This document shows, piece after piece, positions 1-8,084 of a DNA stretch of 64,000 bases (position 1 is the stretch's first letter; each line of letters starts with the position of its first letter). The translations under genes were made by a program, and so were the position numbers. The stretch is from Rhizobium sp. Root1334 (GTDB lineage: Bacteria; Pseudomonadota; Alphaproteobacteria; Rhizobiales; Rhizobiaceae), in the NCBI RefSeq assembly GCF_001426665.1, contig NZ_LMEY01000001.1, positions 933,000 through 996,999 on the forward strand, given 5' to 3'. Under the pieces are notes generated by a model. The model saw only the letters and a list, made by a program, of their open reading frames with translations, was not told where the DNA came from and did not search any database.

Positions 1-402
1 GCGTCCGCCCGGCTTCAGAAACCTCTTGAAGCGCTCCAAAAGCATGCCCGGATCATCCACGTGCTCGAGAATGAACCCCATGATGATGACGTCAAACCGC
101 TCTTCTGTTTCAAACTCTTCGAAATAGGAAAAAACGACTTCGCCGGCAAAATCCGGGCTTTTCGCCTTGAACTGATCAATGACGAACTGCGACCCTTCGA
201 TGATGACGTGGCGATCGCAGGCCGCGTTGAAAAGGCCGGGTGTAAAACCATGGCCGATCCCTAGCTCGAGGATGGAGCCGACCGAACCGAACCGCCGGAT
301 GATGCGTTCGGGATACCAGTTGAGGATAAGATCGTTTTCGATCGCCGTTGCGGCATCCGGGCGATACTCGGTTGCAACAGCATCGAGATTTTCTGTTTTC
401 AT
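1..402 (-). CDS. class I SAM-dependent methyltransferase, 3' end outside the window
   Basis: Partial gene: 134 codons are present and the reading frame runs off the left edge. The N-terminal part has the SAM-binding motif I ELGIGHG at about residues 47-53 and, further on, FDVIIMGFILEHVDDPG, the typical motif around the methyl-acceptor side of Methyltransf_11/23 proteins, followed by LKPGGR. It starts with ATG at 402 and overlaps the stop of the upstream WbqC-family gene in an ATGA, so the two are translationally coupled. The context suggests O- or N-methylation of a surface sugar or an attached amino acid; the exact acceptor cannot be read from sequence. Confidence 0.8.
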   Translation of the reverse strand, partial: MKTENLDAVATEYRPDAATAIENDLILNWYPERIIRRFGSVGSILELGIGHGFTPGLFNAACDRHVIIEGSQFVIDQFKAKSPDFAGEVVFSYFEEFETEERFDVIIMGFILEHVDDPGMLLERFKRFLKPGGR

Positions 403-1115
403 TGCATAAATTCCTTCCAACCGACTGTTCCTGACTGAATCACGGTGACGCCCTGCGGGCCACGATTGGCCACGAGATCCAAAGCGGTGACGTAAGGTGT
501 GAAGTCGCCGTGCAATTGCGGATAGGGCGTGCGCTGATAATGCATGTATTCGACTGAGATGCCTCTCTCCTCGAAAAGTTCATGATTGAGATATTTCCGT
601 GCACCGTGCCCTGTGACGTAGATGTTTCCGCCAAGATAGTCGACTATATCGCAGACCCTCTCGCTGCTTGCGCCTGGAATCGGGAGCGTGTCCGAAGAGA
701 GAAACCTCGGCCTGTCCAGTCCGAAATAGACGGAAAGCTCCATCATCGACCGGCGCGAAACATCCGCCACCGTTGCCGCTTCGTCGGCAAAGACGCGATC
801 CACAAGGTTGAGCATCTCGTCGCGAAAAGGCGCCTTGCGATAGGCCTGGCGCAGCATTTCGCGATGCTTGGAACGCCAATCGATCCGGTCGTCGAGCATC
901 ACCTCATCAATCCGTTGACCAAGATGATAATCGCGCAGCGGCAGCGTCATCCAGCCAATGCCGTTGATCCCCTTGACCTGAACACGATTGCTGAAGCTTC
1001 CTTTGGAATATTGCACATCATCATAATGAACAAAGACATCCGCCAGGCGGATTTGCTCCAGCAGACCCACCCAGGGAAAGTACATCGACTGTGAAATAAC
1101 GATGGTACGGTTCAT
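399..1115 (-). CDS. WbqC family protein
   Basis: A 238-residue protein that opens with a typical WbqC-family start (IVISQSMYFPWVGLLEQI) and contains HYDDVQYSKGSFSNRVQVK, both hallmarks of the WbqC-like family found in O-antigen and surface-polysaccharide loci. The family's role is not settled; it is proposed to help modify or acylate amino sugars. An upstream in-frame ATG at 1175 would add 20 unlike-looking residues, so the start at 1115, where family similarity begins, is chosen. It sits 126 bp downstream of the glycosyltransferase gene and overlaps the next methyltransferase by 4 bp, so all three probably form one transcript. Confidence 0.8.
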   Translation of the reverse strand: MNRTIVISQSMYFPWVGLLEQIRLADVFVHYDDVQYSKGSFSNRVQVKGINGIGWMTLPLRDYHLGQRIDEVMLDDRIDWRSKHREMLRQAYRKAPFRDEMLNLVDRVFADEAATVADVSRRSMMELSVYFGLDRPRFLSSDTLPIPGASSERVCDIVDYLGGNIYVTGHGARKYLNHELFEERGISVEYMHYQRTPYPQLHGDFTPYVTALDLVANRGPQGVTVIQSGTVGWKEFMQ

Positions 1116-1241
1116 GACCCGTTCAAACATTGTGCATATGTTGTTGCATTGGTACACCGTCATAGGCTGCAGCAACCAAGGTAATCAGGCAGCCCGCAAA
1201 CGAGTCCCGACGCCTTTCTTGAGGCTGTCTACGACATCGCC

Positions 1242-2459
1242 TCAAGCCGCCCTAAAACGCTCCTGCGATTTAAACGTGAGTTCGTGCTGTGGTGCGATTA
1301 GCTGCTCTACCAGTTGATACAATTCCGCTGGGGTCTGGACGCCACCAATATCCTCATCGATCACGAGACTATCGTTGGTGACCCCCGAGAACAGTTTAGC
1401 GTCGCTTACCGGGATGTAATCTACCGGGACAAAGTCCGGTAGATATTTTCCGCCCTTCCAACGGCTGAAAACGGCTCTATACCCTTCCGCGACGGCTTCA
1501 TAAGCCGCGAAATCATCCATCATGCCGCAACTGATCCCACAAGCTTTAGCAAAATTGGTTTCCCATCCTGGGATCGGCTTATAGCCGTAAGTGGTCAGGA
1601 ACCAATTCTGGGTTTGGGCTATACAAGCGGCGAGACCGAGAGATGATGGAAATGGGAACGTCTTCATATGCGGATCATCATCGATGTTCCTGCCAACCTC
1701 GCTCATAAACAGTGCATGCCGCTCCTTGGCATCGACCACCTGTCCTATTTTCGCGGAGTTGCTTTCGACGCAGGCGCCCAGCACCGAGAACGGCCGTTCC
1801 GAGTAGAAAAAATGTTCCGCCGTTACGAGAACCTTGCAGACGTTGTCGAAATCGACGGTCGGATACTCGCAATATTTCCCTCCGAAGCGGGCCTTGATCT
1901 TGTTCATGACCTGCATGGAGACAGCACCGTGATAGAAGCCGAAGGCCATGTTCGGCGTCCCCGCCTCCCCTTTCCAGGAGAAAAATTCCCGATACAGGGC
2001 GGAGCGCGGAATTTTGTGAACTTCGGTTTTCAAGGGAATGGTAACATTGCACCGCTTCGCCCGGTTATCCGGCCAATTGTAACTCAGCCGGTTCCAGACG
2101 AAGACATCGACGCTGGAATGCTGGGCCTGTGTTCTGGCAATCAGGTCCACAACATTTACGTCCACATGGTCATCGTCACCGATCATGCAGATGAATTCGC
2201 CAGTCGCCATCTCGACGCAACGGTCCCAGTTTTCGACCATGGAGAGGACACGGCCCACAGAGGACAGGTACTTTACCCGCGGATCTCCCGCAATTTCCTC
2301 CATGAAACCGTTCATGATCGAGACGTCATCAGAATTATCGGCGAAAATGTACTCGACATCCGTGCGCATATTCACCAGCAGACTTCTGATCGTTTCCTGG
2401 AAATATCGCTGGCGGTTACGCGAAGGTACACAAATCGTCAGTTTCGGCTGGGCGAACAT
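1242..2459 (-). CDS. family 2 glycosyltransferase
   Basis: About 405 residues. The N-terminus LTICVPSRNRQRYFQETI followed by VEYIFADNSDD and GEFICMIGDDDHVD is the classic GT-A fold of GT2 enzymes, with the GDDDHVD acting as the metal-binding DXD-type motif near residue 100. No membrane segments are evident, so it is likely cytosolic or peripheral. The open frame extends upstream to 2720, but an ATG at 2459 is preceded by GGAG at good spacing and matches where GT2 similarity begins. It belongs with the WbqC and methyltransferase genes downstream. The donor and acceptor sugar are not predictable. Confidence 0.85.
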   Translation of the reverse strand: MFAQPKLTICVPSRNRQRYFQETIRSLLVNMRTDVEYIFADNSDDVSIMNGFMEEIAGDPRVKYLSSVGRVLSMVENWDRCVEMATGEFICMIGDDDHVDVNVVDLIARTQAQHSSVDVFVWNRLSYNWPDNRAKRCNVTIPLKTEVHKIPRSALYREFFSWKGEAGTPNMAFGFYHGAVSMQVMNKIKARFGGKYCEYPTVDFDNVCKVLVTAEHFFYSERPFSVLGACVESNSAKIGQVVDAKERHALFMSEVGRNIDDDPHMKTFPFPSSLGLAACIAQTQNWFLTTYGYKPIPGWETNFAKACGISCGMMDDFAAYEAVAEGYRAVFSRWKGGKYLPDFVPVDYIPVSDAKLFSGVTNDSLVIDEDIGGVQTPAELYQLVEQLIAPQHELTFKSQERFRAA

Positions 2460-2630
2460 GAAATTTCTCCGTTTGCCGTACATTAGCGGCAACGCCTTTC
2501 GCGAAGCTTGCCCGCGACCCTTTGGCCACCTGTCGGGTTTTCGGCTTTTCAGGAGTGGGATGGCTTGATAAGCAGCGTCACATGCGGCCTTGCGATACAG
2601 CAACGCCGTGAAAGACACTCGGAGACCCGC

Positions 2631-2936
2631 ATGCAGAAACGTCCGGCAGACTGCGCCTCGATGACAGAGATTCGCGTCGAGATCGATCGGATTGACCGGG
2701 CCTTGATCGCACTTTTTCAAGAGCGCTGGGGCTATATCGGCCGCGCTGCGGAGATCAAGAAGCCGGCAGGGCTCAAGGCCGACATCCCCTCACGCGTCGA
2801 CGAAGTCCGGCTGAACGCGCGCCGCAATGCCGAGCAGGCAGGGCTTGATCCGGACTTCTACGAGAACCTCTGGGCGCGCCTGATCCAGCATTCGATCGAA
2901 CATGAGTTGGTTATCCTCGGGGAAAGCGGGAAATAG
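2631..2936 (+). CDS. chorismate mutase, AroQ (type II) family
   Basis: A small 101-residue protein with the AroQ pattern: EIRVEIDRIDRALIALFQER (helix 1 with the substrate-binding Arg), then AAEIKKPAG and an Arg-rich helix, ending in LWARLIQHSIEHEL. This fold converts chorismate to prephenate for Phe/Tyr synthesis. The start at 2631 is preceded by GGAG five bases upstream; longer in-frame starts lack support. It is a stand-alone domain without a prephenate dehydratase or DAHP-synthase fusion. It is the only plus-strand gene inside the surface-sugar region and is divergent from the glycosyltransferase, so it is probably an unrelated insert. Confidence 0.85.
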   Translation: MQKRPADCASMTEIRVEIDRIDRALIALFQERWGYIGRAAEIKKPAGLKADIPSRVDEVRLNARRNAEQAGLDPDFYENLWARLIQHSIEHELVILGESGK

Positions 2937-3036
2937 CCGCAAACCGGCGTTCAGCCGATCTTGATGCTGGCCGTATCCGCCTTCTTGGCCGGTGCATCGT
3001 CCGCGACATCCGGCAGAGCGGCGATGACACCCTCAG

Positions 3037-4266
3037 CTACGGATGCACCGTCAGCGTCGGCACCGCCGTTACGAACTTGCCACCCCAATCGCTGATATAC
3101 GAAAGTTGCTGTTTGATTTCGGCCTGAAGATTCCATGGCAGTATTACCACTCTTTCCGGTTTTTCGGCTTTGAGAAACTCTTCCGTGACAACCGGGATGC
3201 GGCTGCCAGGGAGAAGCAGACCCTGCTTGGCGGGGTTCCTGTCTACGACAAAGGACAGGAGATCGGGTTTGACACCGGCAAAGTTGATCAGTGTGTTGCC
3301 CTTGGCCGCAGCGCCATAGGCCGCGACTTTCAACCCCTGGCGGCGGCTCTCGATCAGGAAGGTCAGGCAACCGTCACGCACGGTTTGCGCCGCTTCCTGG
3401 AAATCCGTGTAGAAGCGATCATCCAACATGCCGGCAGCCTGCTCTTCAGCGAGCATCGTTGCCACCGAGCTTGCGGCTGGATGTCTTCCGGTATCGCTGC
3501 GCTGCGCGAACACGCGCAGGCTACCACCATGCCAGGGCGTCGTCTCCACATCGAAGACGGACAGACCGTTAGCTTCAAACACGCGGCTGACCGATGTCAG
3601 CGACAGATAGGAATAGTGTTCGTGATAGGCGGTATCGAACTGCGCCTCTCGCACCATGTTGAGCAGATGTGGAAATTCGAAGGTCGCGACGCCGTTCTCC
3701 TTCAGCAGACGGGCGAAACCGGCAACGAAATCGTTGATGTCGGGCACGTGCGCCAGAACATTGTTGGCTGCGGTCAAATCGGCCGAACGGCCTTCGGCTG
3801 CAAGCCTTTCGCCGAGTTCAGAGCCGAAAAATTCTTCGACGATCTCGATACCCTTCGCCCGCGCCGCCTTCGCCGTGCTGGCCGTCGGCTCGATGCCGAG
3901 GCAACCGATGCCGCGTTCCCTCGCATATTGCAGCAGATAGCCGTCATTGGCGGCAACCTCGACGATATGGGAGGCTTCGGTGAGGCCGAAGCGAGCCTGC
4001 ATGTCGGCGACATAACGCTTGGCGTGATCGAGCCAGGAGGTCGAAAACGAGCTGAAATAGGCATAACTCGAGGAGAAGAACGTTTCGCGATCGGCAAAAT
4101 CCTCGGTCTGCACTAGGCGGCATTCCTGGCAGCAGCGGATGACCAGCGGATACCAGAACTCCGGCAGGTGCCGCTCATTGGCATTGACGTAGGAATTGGA
4201 GGGTGGCGCGGTCCCCAGATCGAGGAAGGGCACCATATGCGTCGATCCGCAGTGACGGCATTTCAT
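3037..4266 (-). CDS. sugar C-methyltransferase (zinc-binding, TylC3/NovU type)
   Basis: A 409-residue protein with the three-part layout of NDP-sugar C-methyltransferases: an N-terminal zinc ribbon (CRHCGS near residue 3, later CCQEC), a central SAM-binding domain (IVEVAANDGYLLQYA at about residue 103) and the family motif YHEHYSYLSL whose His/Glu/Tyr residues are catalytic in characterised members; the C-terminal third is the Methyltransf_14 Rossmann-like part (KVAAYGAAAKGNTL). These enzymes usually methylate C3 of a 4-keto-6-deoxy sugar nucleotide. The ATG overlaps the stop of the upstream epimerase gene (ATGA), placing it last in the rfbF-rfbG-rfbC operon. Confidence 0.85.
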   Translation of the reverse strand: MKCRHCGSTHMVPFLDLGTAPPSNSYVNANERHLPEFWYPLVIRCCQECRLVQTEDFADRETFFSSSYAYFSSFSTSWLDHAKRYVADMQARFGLTEASHIVEVAANDGYLLQYARERGIGCLGIEPTASTAKAARAKGIEIVEEFFGSELGERLAAEGRSADLTAANNVLAHVPDINDFVAGFARLLKENGVATFEFPHLLNMVREAQFDTAYHEHYSYLSLTSVSRVFEANGLSVFDVETTPWHGGSLRVFAQRSDTGRHPAASSVATMLAEEQAAGMLDDRFYTDFQEAAQTVRDGCLTFLIESRRQGLKVAAYGAAAKGNTLINFAGVKPDLLSFVVDRNPAKQGLLLPGSRIPVVTEEFLKAEKPERVVILPWNLQAEIKQQLSYISDWGGKFVTAVPTLTVHP

Positions 4267-4826
4267 ACGGCTACTCCACGATAGTCCGGCGACAGCAGCG
4301 GATGCGCCGCATCGCGCGGCGACAGATTGATGACCGGCAGCGGCCAGTCGATGTTGAGCGCCGGATCCTGCGGATGGAAGCCGGCTTCCGCATCGGCGGC
4401 ATAGGGCCGCGAATGGGCATAGATCATCCGTACGTCATCGGTCAGGGCCTGGAAGCCGTGGGCAAAACCCTTCGGAATCAGCAGCGAGCAGGCATTGTCT
4501 TCCGACAGTTCGACGACGAAATGCTGAAGAAAGGTTGGCGAGTGCGTCCGGATGTCAACGGCGACGTCGAGAACGCGGCCACGGGTGCAGGTAACGAGCT
4601 TGATCTCCGCATGCGGCGGGCGCTGGAAGTGCATGCCGCGAACCGTGCCTTTGTAGAGCGTACCGGTCTCATTCAGCTGTGCGATGTGCCCTTGCCAACC
4701 AAAGGCCGCGAGGTCTTCTTCGCAAAACAGCCGCGACAGGAAGCCCCGGTCATCCGAAAGGGTTTTGCGGCTGATGACGGAAAGCCCCTGAAGAGGCGTT
4801 GCGTGCGCCGTGAACCGCGCACTCAT
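4263..4826 (-). CDS. rfbC: dTDP-4-dehydrorhamnose 3,5-epimerase family protein (RfbC type)
   Basis: 187 residues with the RmlC cupin signatures: DDRGFLSRLF, GTVRGMHFQRPPHAEIKLVTC and LLIPKGFAHGFQAL. His in RGMHFQ is the usual catalytic base of the family. In this operon the substrate is probably not a dTDP sugar but the CDP-4-keto-6-deoxyglucose made by the two genes upstream; related epimerases in C-methyl sugar pathways act as 5- or 3,5-epimerases on the methylated ketose. Both ends overlap neighbouring genes by 4 bp, showing a tightly coupled operon. Confidence 0.85.
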   Translation of the reverse strand: MSARFTAHATPLQGLSVISRKTLSDDRGFLSRLFCEEDLAAFGWQGHIAQLNETGTLYKGTVRGMHFQRPPHAEIKLVTCTRGRVLDVAVDIRTHSPTFLQHFVVELSEDNACSLLIPKGFAHGFQALTDDVRMIYAHSRPYAADAEAGFHPQDPALNIDWPLPVINLSPRDAAHPLLSPDYRGVAV

Positions 4827-5908
4827 CCGGCCGCCCGTAAAAGTTCGTTCTTCGTGGCAAGCCCGGCAAAATCGCGGATATCGCCGAGGCAGAGATCAAG
4901 AGCCGCTTGGCCCTGCCCTTGCGCCCGATACCACTCCATCGTCCGTTTGACGGTTTCCGTCAGGCGCCAGCGCGGCTGGTAGCCGAGATCGGCGCGCGCC
5001 TTGGCGCTGTCGAGCACCAGATAGCCCGCTTCGTGCGGCCCGTCTGTTCCATCGCCAAGCATCATTGCACCGCCACCGAAGTGACGCTCGGCCATCCTGA
5101 GGACAGCACCCACAGATGCTGCCTCACCGTGATCCGGGCCAAAATTGTAGCTCTCGATTCCATCCGGCATCTGCCATAGGCGCTCAGCCAATCCCATGTA
5201 GCCGCCGAGCGGCTCCAGCACGTGTTGCCAGGGGCGCACGGCACGCGGACGGCGCACCTGCAATGTCTCGCCCCCTTGCCAGGCCCGCACAGCATCCGGG
5301 ATCAGCCGGTCTTCCGCCCAGTCGCCACCGCCGATGACATTGCCGGCGCGCGCCGTGGCAAGACCGATCTTGCGGGCTGCAAAAAACGAAGAGCGATAGC
5401 TTGCCGCGACGATTTCAGCTGCCGCCTTGCTGGCGCTATAGGGATCGTGGCCGCCGAGTGGATCGCTCTCCATGAAGGCAAGGCCCGTCTCGGCATTGTG
5501 GTAGACTTTGTCGGTGGTTACCACGACGATCGAGCGCACACCCTCCGAGACGCGCAGGGCATCGAGCAGATTGGCAGTGCCGATGACGTTGACGTCATAG
5601 GTCTCGACCGGATTGCGATAACCGGCGCGCACCAGAGCCTGCGCCGCCAGATGGAAAACGATCTGCGGCTTGGTCTTCAGCACATGATGCGTCACCGCAT
5701 CGCGGTCGCGGATATCGATGATGCCGGGGCCATCCATACTGCCGCCAAGCAAAAGGTGCAGCGAAGGGTCGGTCTGCGGCGCCAGCGAGAGGCCCGAAAC
5801 CTCGGCGCCCAGTTCGCGCAGCCACAGCGTCAGCCAGCTGCCCTTGAAGCCCGTATGTCCGGTGACAAGCACCCGTTTTCCGCGCCAGAAGTCATGTGTC
5901 ATCGTCAT
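4823..5908 (-). CDS. rfbG: CDP-glucose 4,6-dehydratase
   Basis: An extended short-chain dehydrogenase of about 361 residues. The NAD-binding motif VTGHTGFKGSWLTLWL near the start is distinctive of CDP-glucose 4,6-dehydratases; VVVTTDKVY and the YSASK catalytic pair (Tyr-x3-Lys) follow. It converts CDP-D-glucose to CDP-4-keto-6-deoxy-D-glucose. The frame is open to 5944, but an ATG at 5908 shares one base with the stop of rfbF, so that start is preferred; a second ATG lies six bases further in. It follows rfbF directly and feeds the epimerase and C-methyltransferase downstream. Confidence 0.9.
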   Translation of the reverse strand: MTMTHDFWRGKRVLVTGHTGFKGSWLTLWLRELGAEVSGLSLAPQTDPSLHLLLGGSMDGPGIIDIRDRDAVTHHVLKTKPQIVFHLAAQALVRAGYRNPVETYDVNVIGTANLLDALRVSEGVRSIVVVTTDKVYHNAETGLAFMESDPLGGHDPYSASKAAAEIVAASYRSSFFAARKIGLATARAGNVIGGGDWAEDRLIPDAVRAWQGGETLQVRRPRAVRPWQHVLEPLGGYMGLAERLWQMPDGIESYNFGPDHGEAASVGAVLRMAERHFGGGAMMLGDGTDGPHEAGYLVLDSAKARADLGYQPRWRLTETVKRTMEWYRAQGQGQAALDLCLGDIRDFAGLATKNELLRAAG

Positions 5909-6678
5909 CACCAGATTTTCCAGGGTGGGGCACCGCTTTGCCACAGGCTTTCAAGATGGTTCTTGTCACGCAGCGTATCCATCGGCTGCCAGAAGCCTTC
6001 ATGGAAATACGCCTGCAGCTCGCCGTCCTTGGCCAGCCCCACCAATGGGTCCCCTTCCCAGCTTGAATGATCCGCGTCGATCCTGCCGATGACGCGGGGT
6101 GAAAGCACAAAGAAGCCACCGTTGATGAAGCCGCCCTCGCCTTCCGGTTTTTCAATGAAGCCCTGAACCTCGGTGCCTTCCAGCTGCAACGCGCCATAGC
6201 GCGCCGGCGGGCGCACGGCGGTCACGGTCGCCTGCTTGCCGTGGCTCTTGTGGAAAGCAATGGTCTTGCCGATATCGATATTGCCGACACCGTCGCCATA
6301 GGTGAAGCAGAAGGCCTCTTCGTCCCTGAGGTAAGGTGCAACGCGCCTCAGGCGGCCGCCGGTCATCGAGTTTTCACCGGTATCGACCAGCGTGACGCGC
6401 CAGTTTTCAGCGCTTTGGCGATGAAATTCGATCGAGTTCTGCGACAGATCGAAGGTAATGTCCGACATGTGCAGGCCATAATTGGCGAAATATTCCTTGA
6501 TTACATAGCCCTTGAAACCGCAGCAGATGATGAAATCACGCACGCCGTGAGCGTAGTAGAGCTTCATGATGTGCCAGAGGATCGGCCGCCCGCCGATCTC
6601 GATCATCGGCTTTGGCTTCAGATGGGTTTCTTCGGCGATGCGCGACCCAAGGCCGCCGGCAAGAATAACTGCTTTCAT
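5908..6678 (-). CDS. rfbF: glucose-1-phosphate cytidylyltransferase
   Basis: 256 residues with the nucleotidyltransferase signature LAGGLGSRIAEETHLKPKPM at the N-terminus, then IGGRPILWHIMKLYYAHG and FCFTYGDGVGNIDI. This is the RfbF enzyme that makes CDP-glucose from CTP and glucose 1-phosphate, the entry step to CDP-deoxysugars. It is the first gene of a four-gene operon with overlapping stops and starts. Its upstream 319 bp gap to galE should carry the operon promoter. Confidence 0.92.
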   Translation of the reverse strand: MKAVILAGGLGSRIAEETHLKPKPMIEIGGRPILWHIMKLYYAHGVRDFIICCGFKGYVIKEYFANYGLHMSDITFDLSQNSIEFHRQSAENWRVTLVDTGENSMTGGRLRRVAPYLRDEEAFCFTYGDGVGNIDIGKTIAFHKSHGKQATVTAVRPPARYGALQLEGTEVQGFIEKPEGEGGFINGGFFVLSPRVIGRIDADHSSWEGDPLVGLAKDGELQAYFHEGFWQPMDTLRDKNHLESLWQSGAPPWKIW

Positions 6679-6997
6679 CCGCTCCTCCCCGTTAGAAGTT
6701 CAGACGAGCGCAGACAATGTCCGCGATGGCCTGGCGAGAGGGAGCAGGATTGCGGTTGGCCGGTGATGGAGCAGAACCGGAGCCACGCGGTGCCTTCGAC
6801 AGCAGAGCCTCAAGCCTTGCGGTTGGAGGTTTTTTAAAGCGCGGAAATTCCATCATGCTCGAGGTCCAATCAGTCCATTCTGACCGGTAACCTAGAGGGT
6901 GAAACTGTCGTCAAACTGGAGAGGCCGCCCGGCTTTGCGGCTGGCGGCCCGAGGTTTGCGTCCTAAAACATGGAAGCGTCTGTATTCTTAGGTATTC
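6679..6997. other. intergenic region between galE and rfbF
   Basis: 319 bp without a convincing gene. It must hold the leader and possibly the promoter of the minus-strand rfbF operon. Two structures stand out: a terminator-like hairpin on the plus strand (6808-6835) and a perfect 7-bp inverted repeat GGCCGCC/GGCGGCC at 6923-6929 and 6943-6949. The latter lies 48 bp downstream of the galE stop on the minus strand but lacks a T-run, so it is at best a weak terminator for galE. Confidence 0.5.
6808..6835 (+). terminator. plus-strand intrinsic terminator without an obvious plus-strand gene
   Basis: The arms CCTCAAGCC (6808-6816) and GGTTGGAGG (6821-6829) pair around the loop TTGC, with one A-G mismatch and one G-T pair, and are followed by six T. 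On the minus strand no T-run follows, so the signal is oriented to the plus strand, while both neighbouring genes are on the minus strand. It may end an antisense or small RNA. Confidence 0.5.
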
Positions 6998-7990
6998 TTA
7001 GAAGGAATTTTTCCGCATCAGATGCAATTCCCAATCCAGCGCACTGCGGATGATACCGTTAAGATCATCATATTGCGGTACCCAGCCGAGTTCCTGCTTG
7101 GCCAGGGCCGGGTTGGCGACGATCATCGCCGGGTCGCCTGCGCGCCGTTCCGAGAAGGTGACAGCAAAGTCCGCACCATGCACCTTGCGCACGGCATCCA
7201 GCACCTCAAGCACCGAGAACCCGTGACCATACCCGCAATTGGCCGCCAGAGAACCGCCGCCGGCGCGCATGCGCTGCAAGGCTTTCAGATGCGCCTGAAC
7301 CAAGTCCCAGACATGGATATAGTCGCGCACACAGGTGCCGTCCGGGGTTGGATAATCCGTGCCGAAGACGCTCATCGAGGAGCGCTTGCCGAGCGCGGTG
7401 GCGCAGGCAACCTTGATCAGATGCGTGGCAAGTTCGGAGGATTGTCCACTCCGGCCTTTCGGATCAGCACCGGCGACGTTGAAGTAGCGCAAGGCCGTAT
7501 AGGTAAACGTATGTGCGGCAGCCGTATCGCGCAGCATGATCTCGGTCATCAGCTTCGATGAGCCGTAGGGCGATTCCGGCTTGAGATTGACGCTCTCCGT
7601 CACCGGCTCCAACACGTCGGGCGTGCCATAGACCGCCGCCGTCGAAGAAAACACGAAATAAGGGATACCGGCTTCGACCGCGCTGGCGATCATGCTGCGG
7701 GATTTGACCGTGTTGTTTTCGTAATAGCCGAGCGGATCGGCGACCGATTCCGGCACGACGATCGAGCCGGCGAAATGAATGATGGAATCGATGTCATTCT
7801 CGGCAAAAATCTGCCGCATCAGGGCCGCGTCGGCGATATCACCTTCGTAGAAACGGGCTTCCGGCGCGATCGCCCAACGAAAACCGGTCGACAGACGGTC
7901 GATGACAACGACCCCTTCGCCGGCGTCCAGCAACGCCCAGACCATATGGCTGCCAATATAACCGCCGCCGCCCGTTACCAATACCGCCAT
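6998..7990 (-). CDS. galE: UDP-glucose 4-epimerase
   Basis: 330-residue extended SDR enzyme. It shows the NAD-binding motif TGGGGYIGSHM at the N-terminus, FSSTAAVYG with the catalytic Ser/Thr and SPYGSSK with the Tyr-x3-Lys pair, plus YFNVAGADP and the C-terminal substrate-binding region typical of GalE. It interconverts UDP-glucose and UDP-galactose; in rhizobia such a gene (exoB) supplies galactose to exopolysaccharide and LPS. AGGAG lies just before the ATG at 7990. It is upstream of, and co-oriented with, the rfb operon but separated from it by 319 bp. Confidence 0.9.
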   Translation of the reverse strand: MAVLVTGGGGYIGSHMVWALLDAGEGVVVIDRLSTGFRWAIAPEARFYEGDIADAALMRQIFAENDIDSIIHFAGSIVVPESVADPLGYYENNTVKSRSMIASAVEAGIPYFVFSSTAAVYGTPDVLEPVTESVNLKPESPYGSSKLMTEIMLRDTAAAHTFTYTALRYFNVAGADPKGRSGQSSELATHLIKVACATALGKRSSMSVFGTDYPTPDGTCVRDYIHVWDLVQAHLKALQRMRAGGGSLAANCGYGHGFSVLEVLDAVRKVHGADFAVTFSERRAGDPAMIVANPALAKQELGWVPQYDDLNGIIRSALDWELHLMRKNSF

Positions 7991-8084
7991 TGCCTGCTCC
8001 TGCGCTGTTCAAGTGAGCGGGATAAAACCCGTTCACGGCGCGATTCACAAGGGTTATGTGCAGGAACAGGCGGCCAAAACAGGA

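Noticed and set aside
2951-3050. A coding-like minus-strand tail of about 30 codons (ending KADTASIKIG) downstream of the C-methyltransferase stop
   Set aside because: It looks protein-like and has high third-position GC, but the methyltransferase already ends naturally in its own frame at 3037 and the tail is in another frame with no start. It is kept as a curiosity, not a gene.
6923-6949. Inverted repeat GGCCGCC/GGCGGCC as the galE terminator
   Set aside because: Perfect arms but no T-run follows on either strand, so it is recorded only within the intergenic note.
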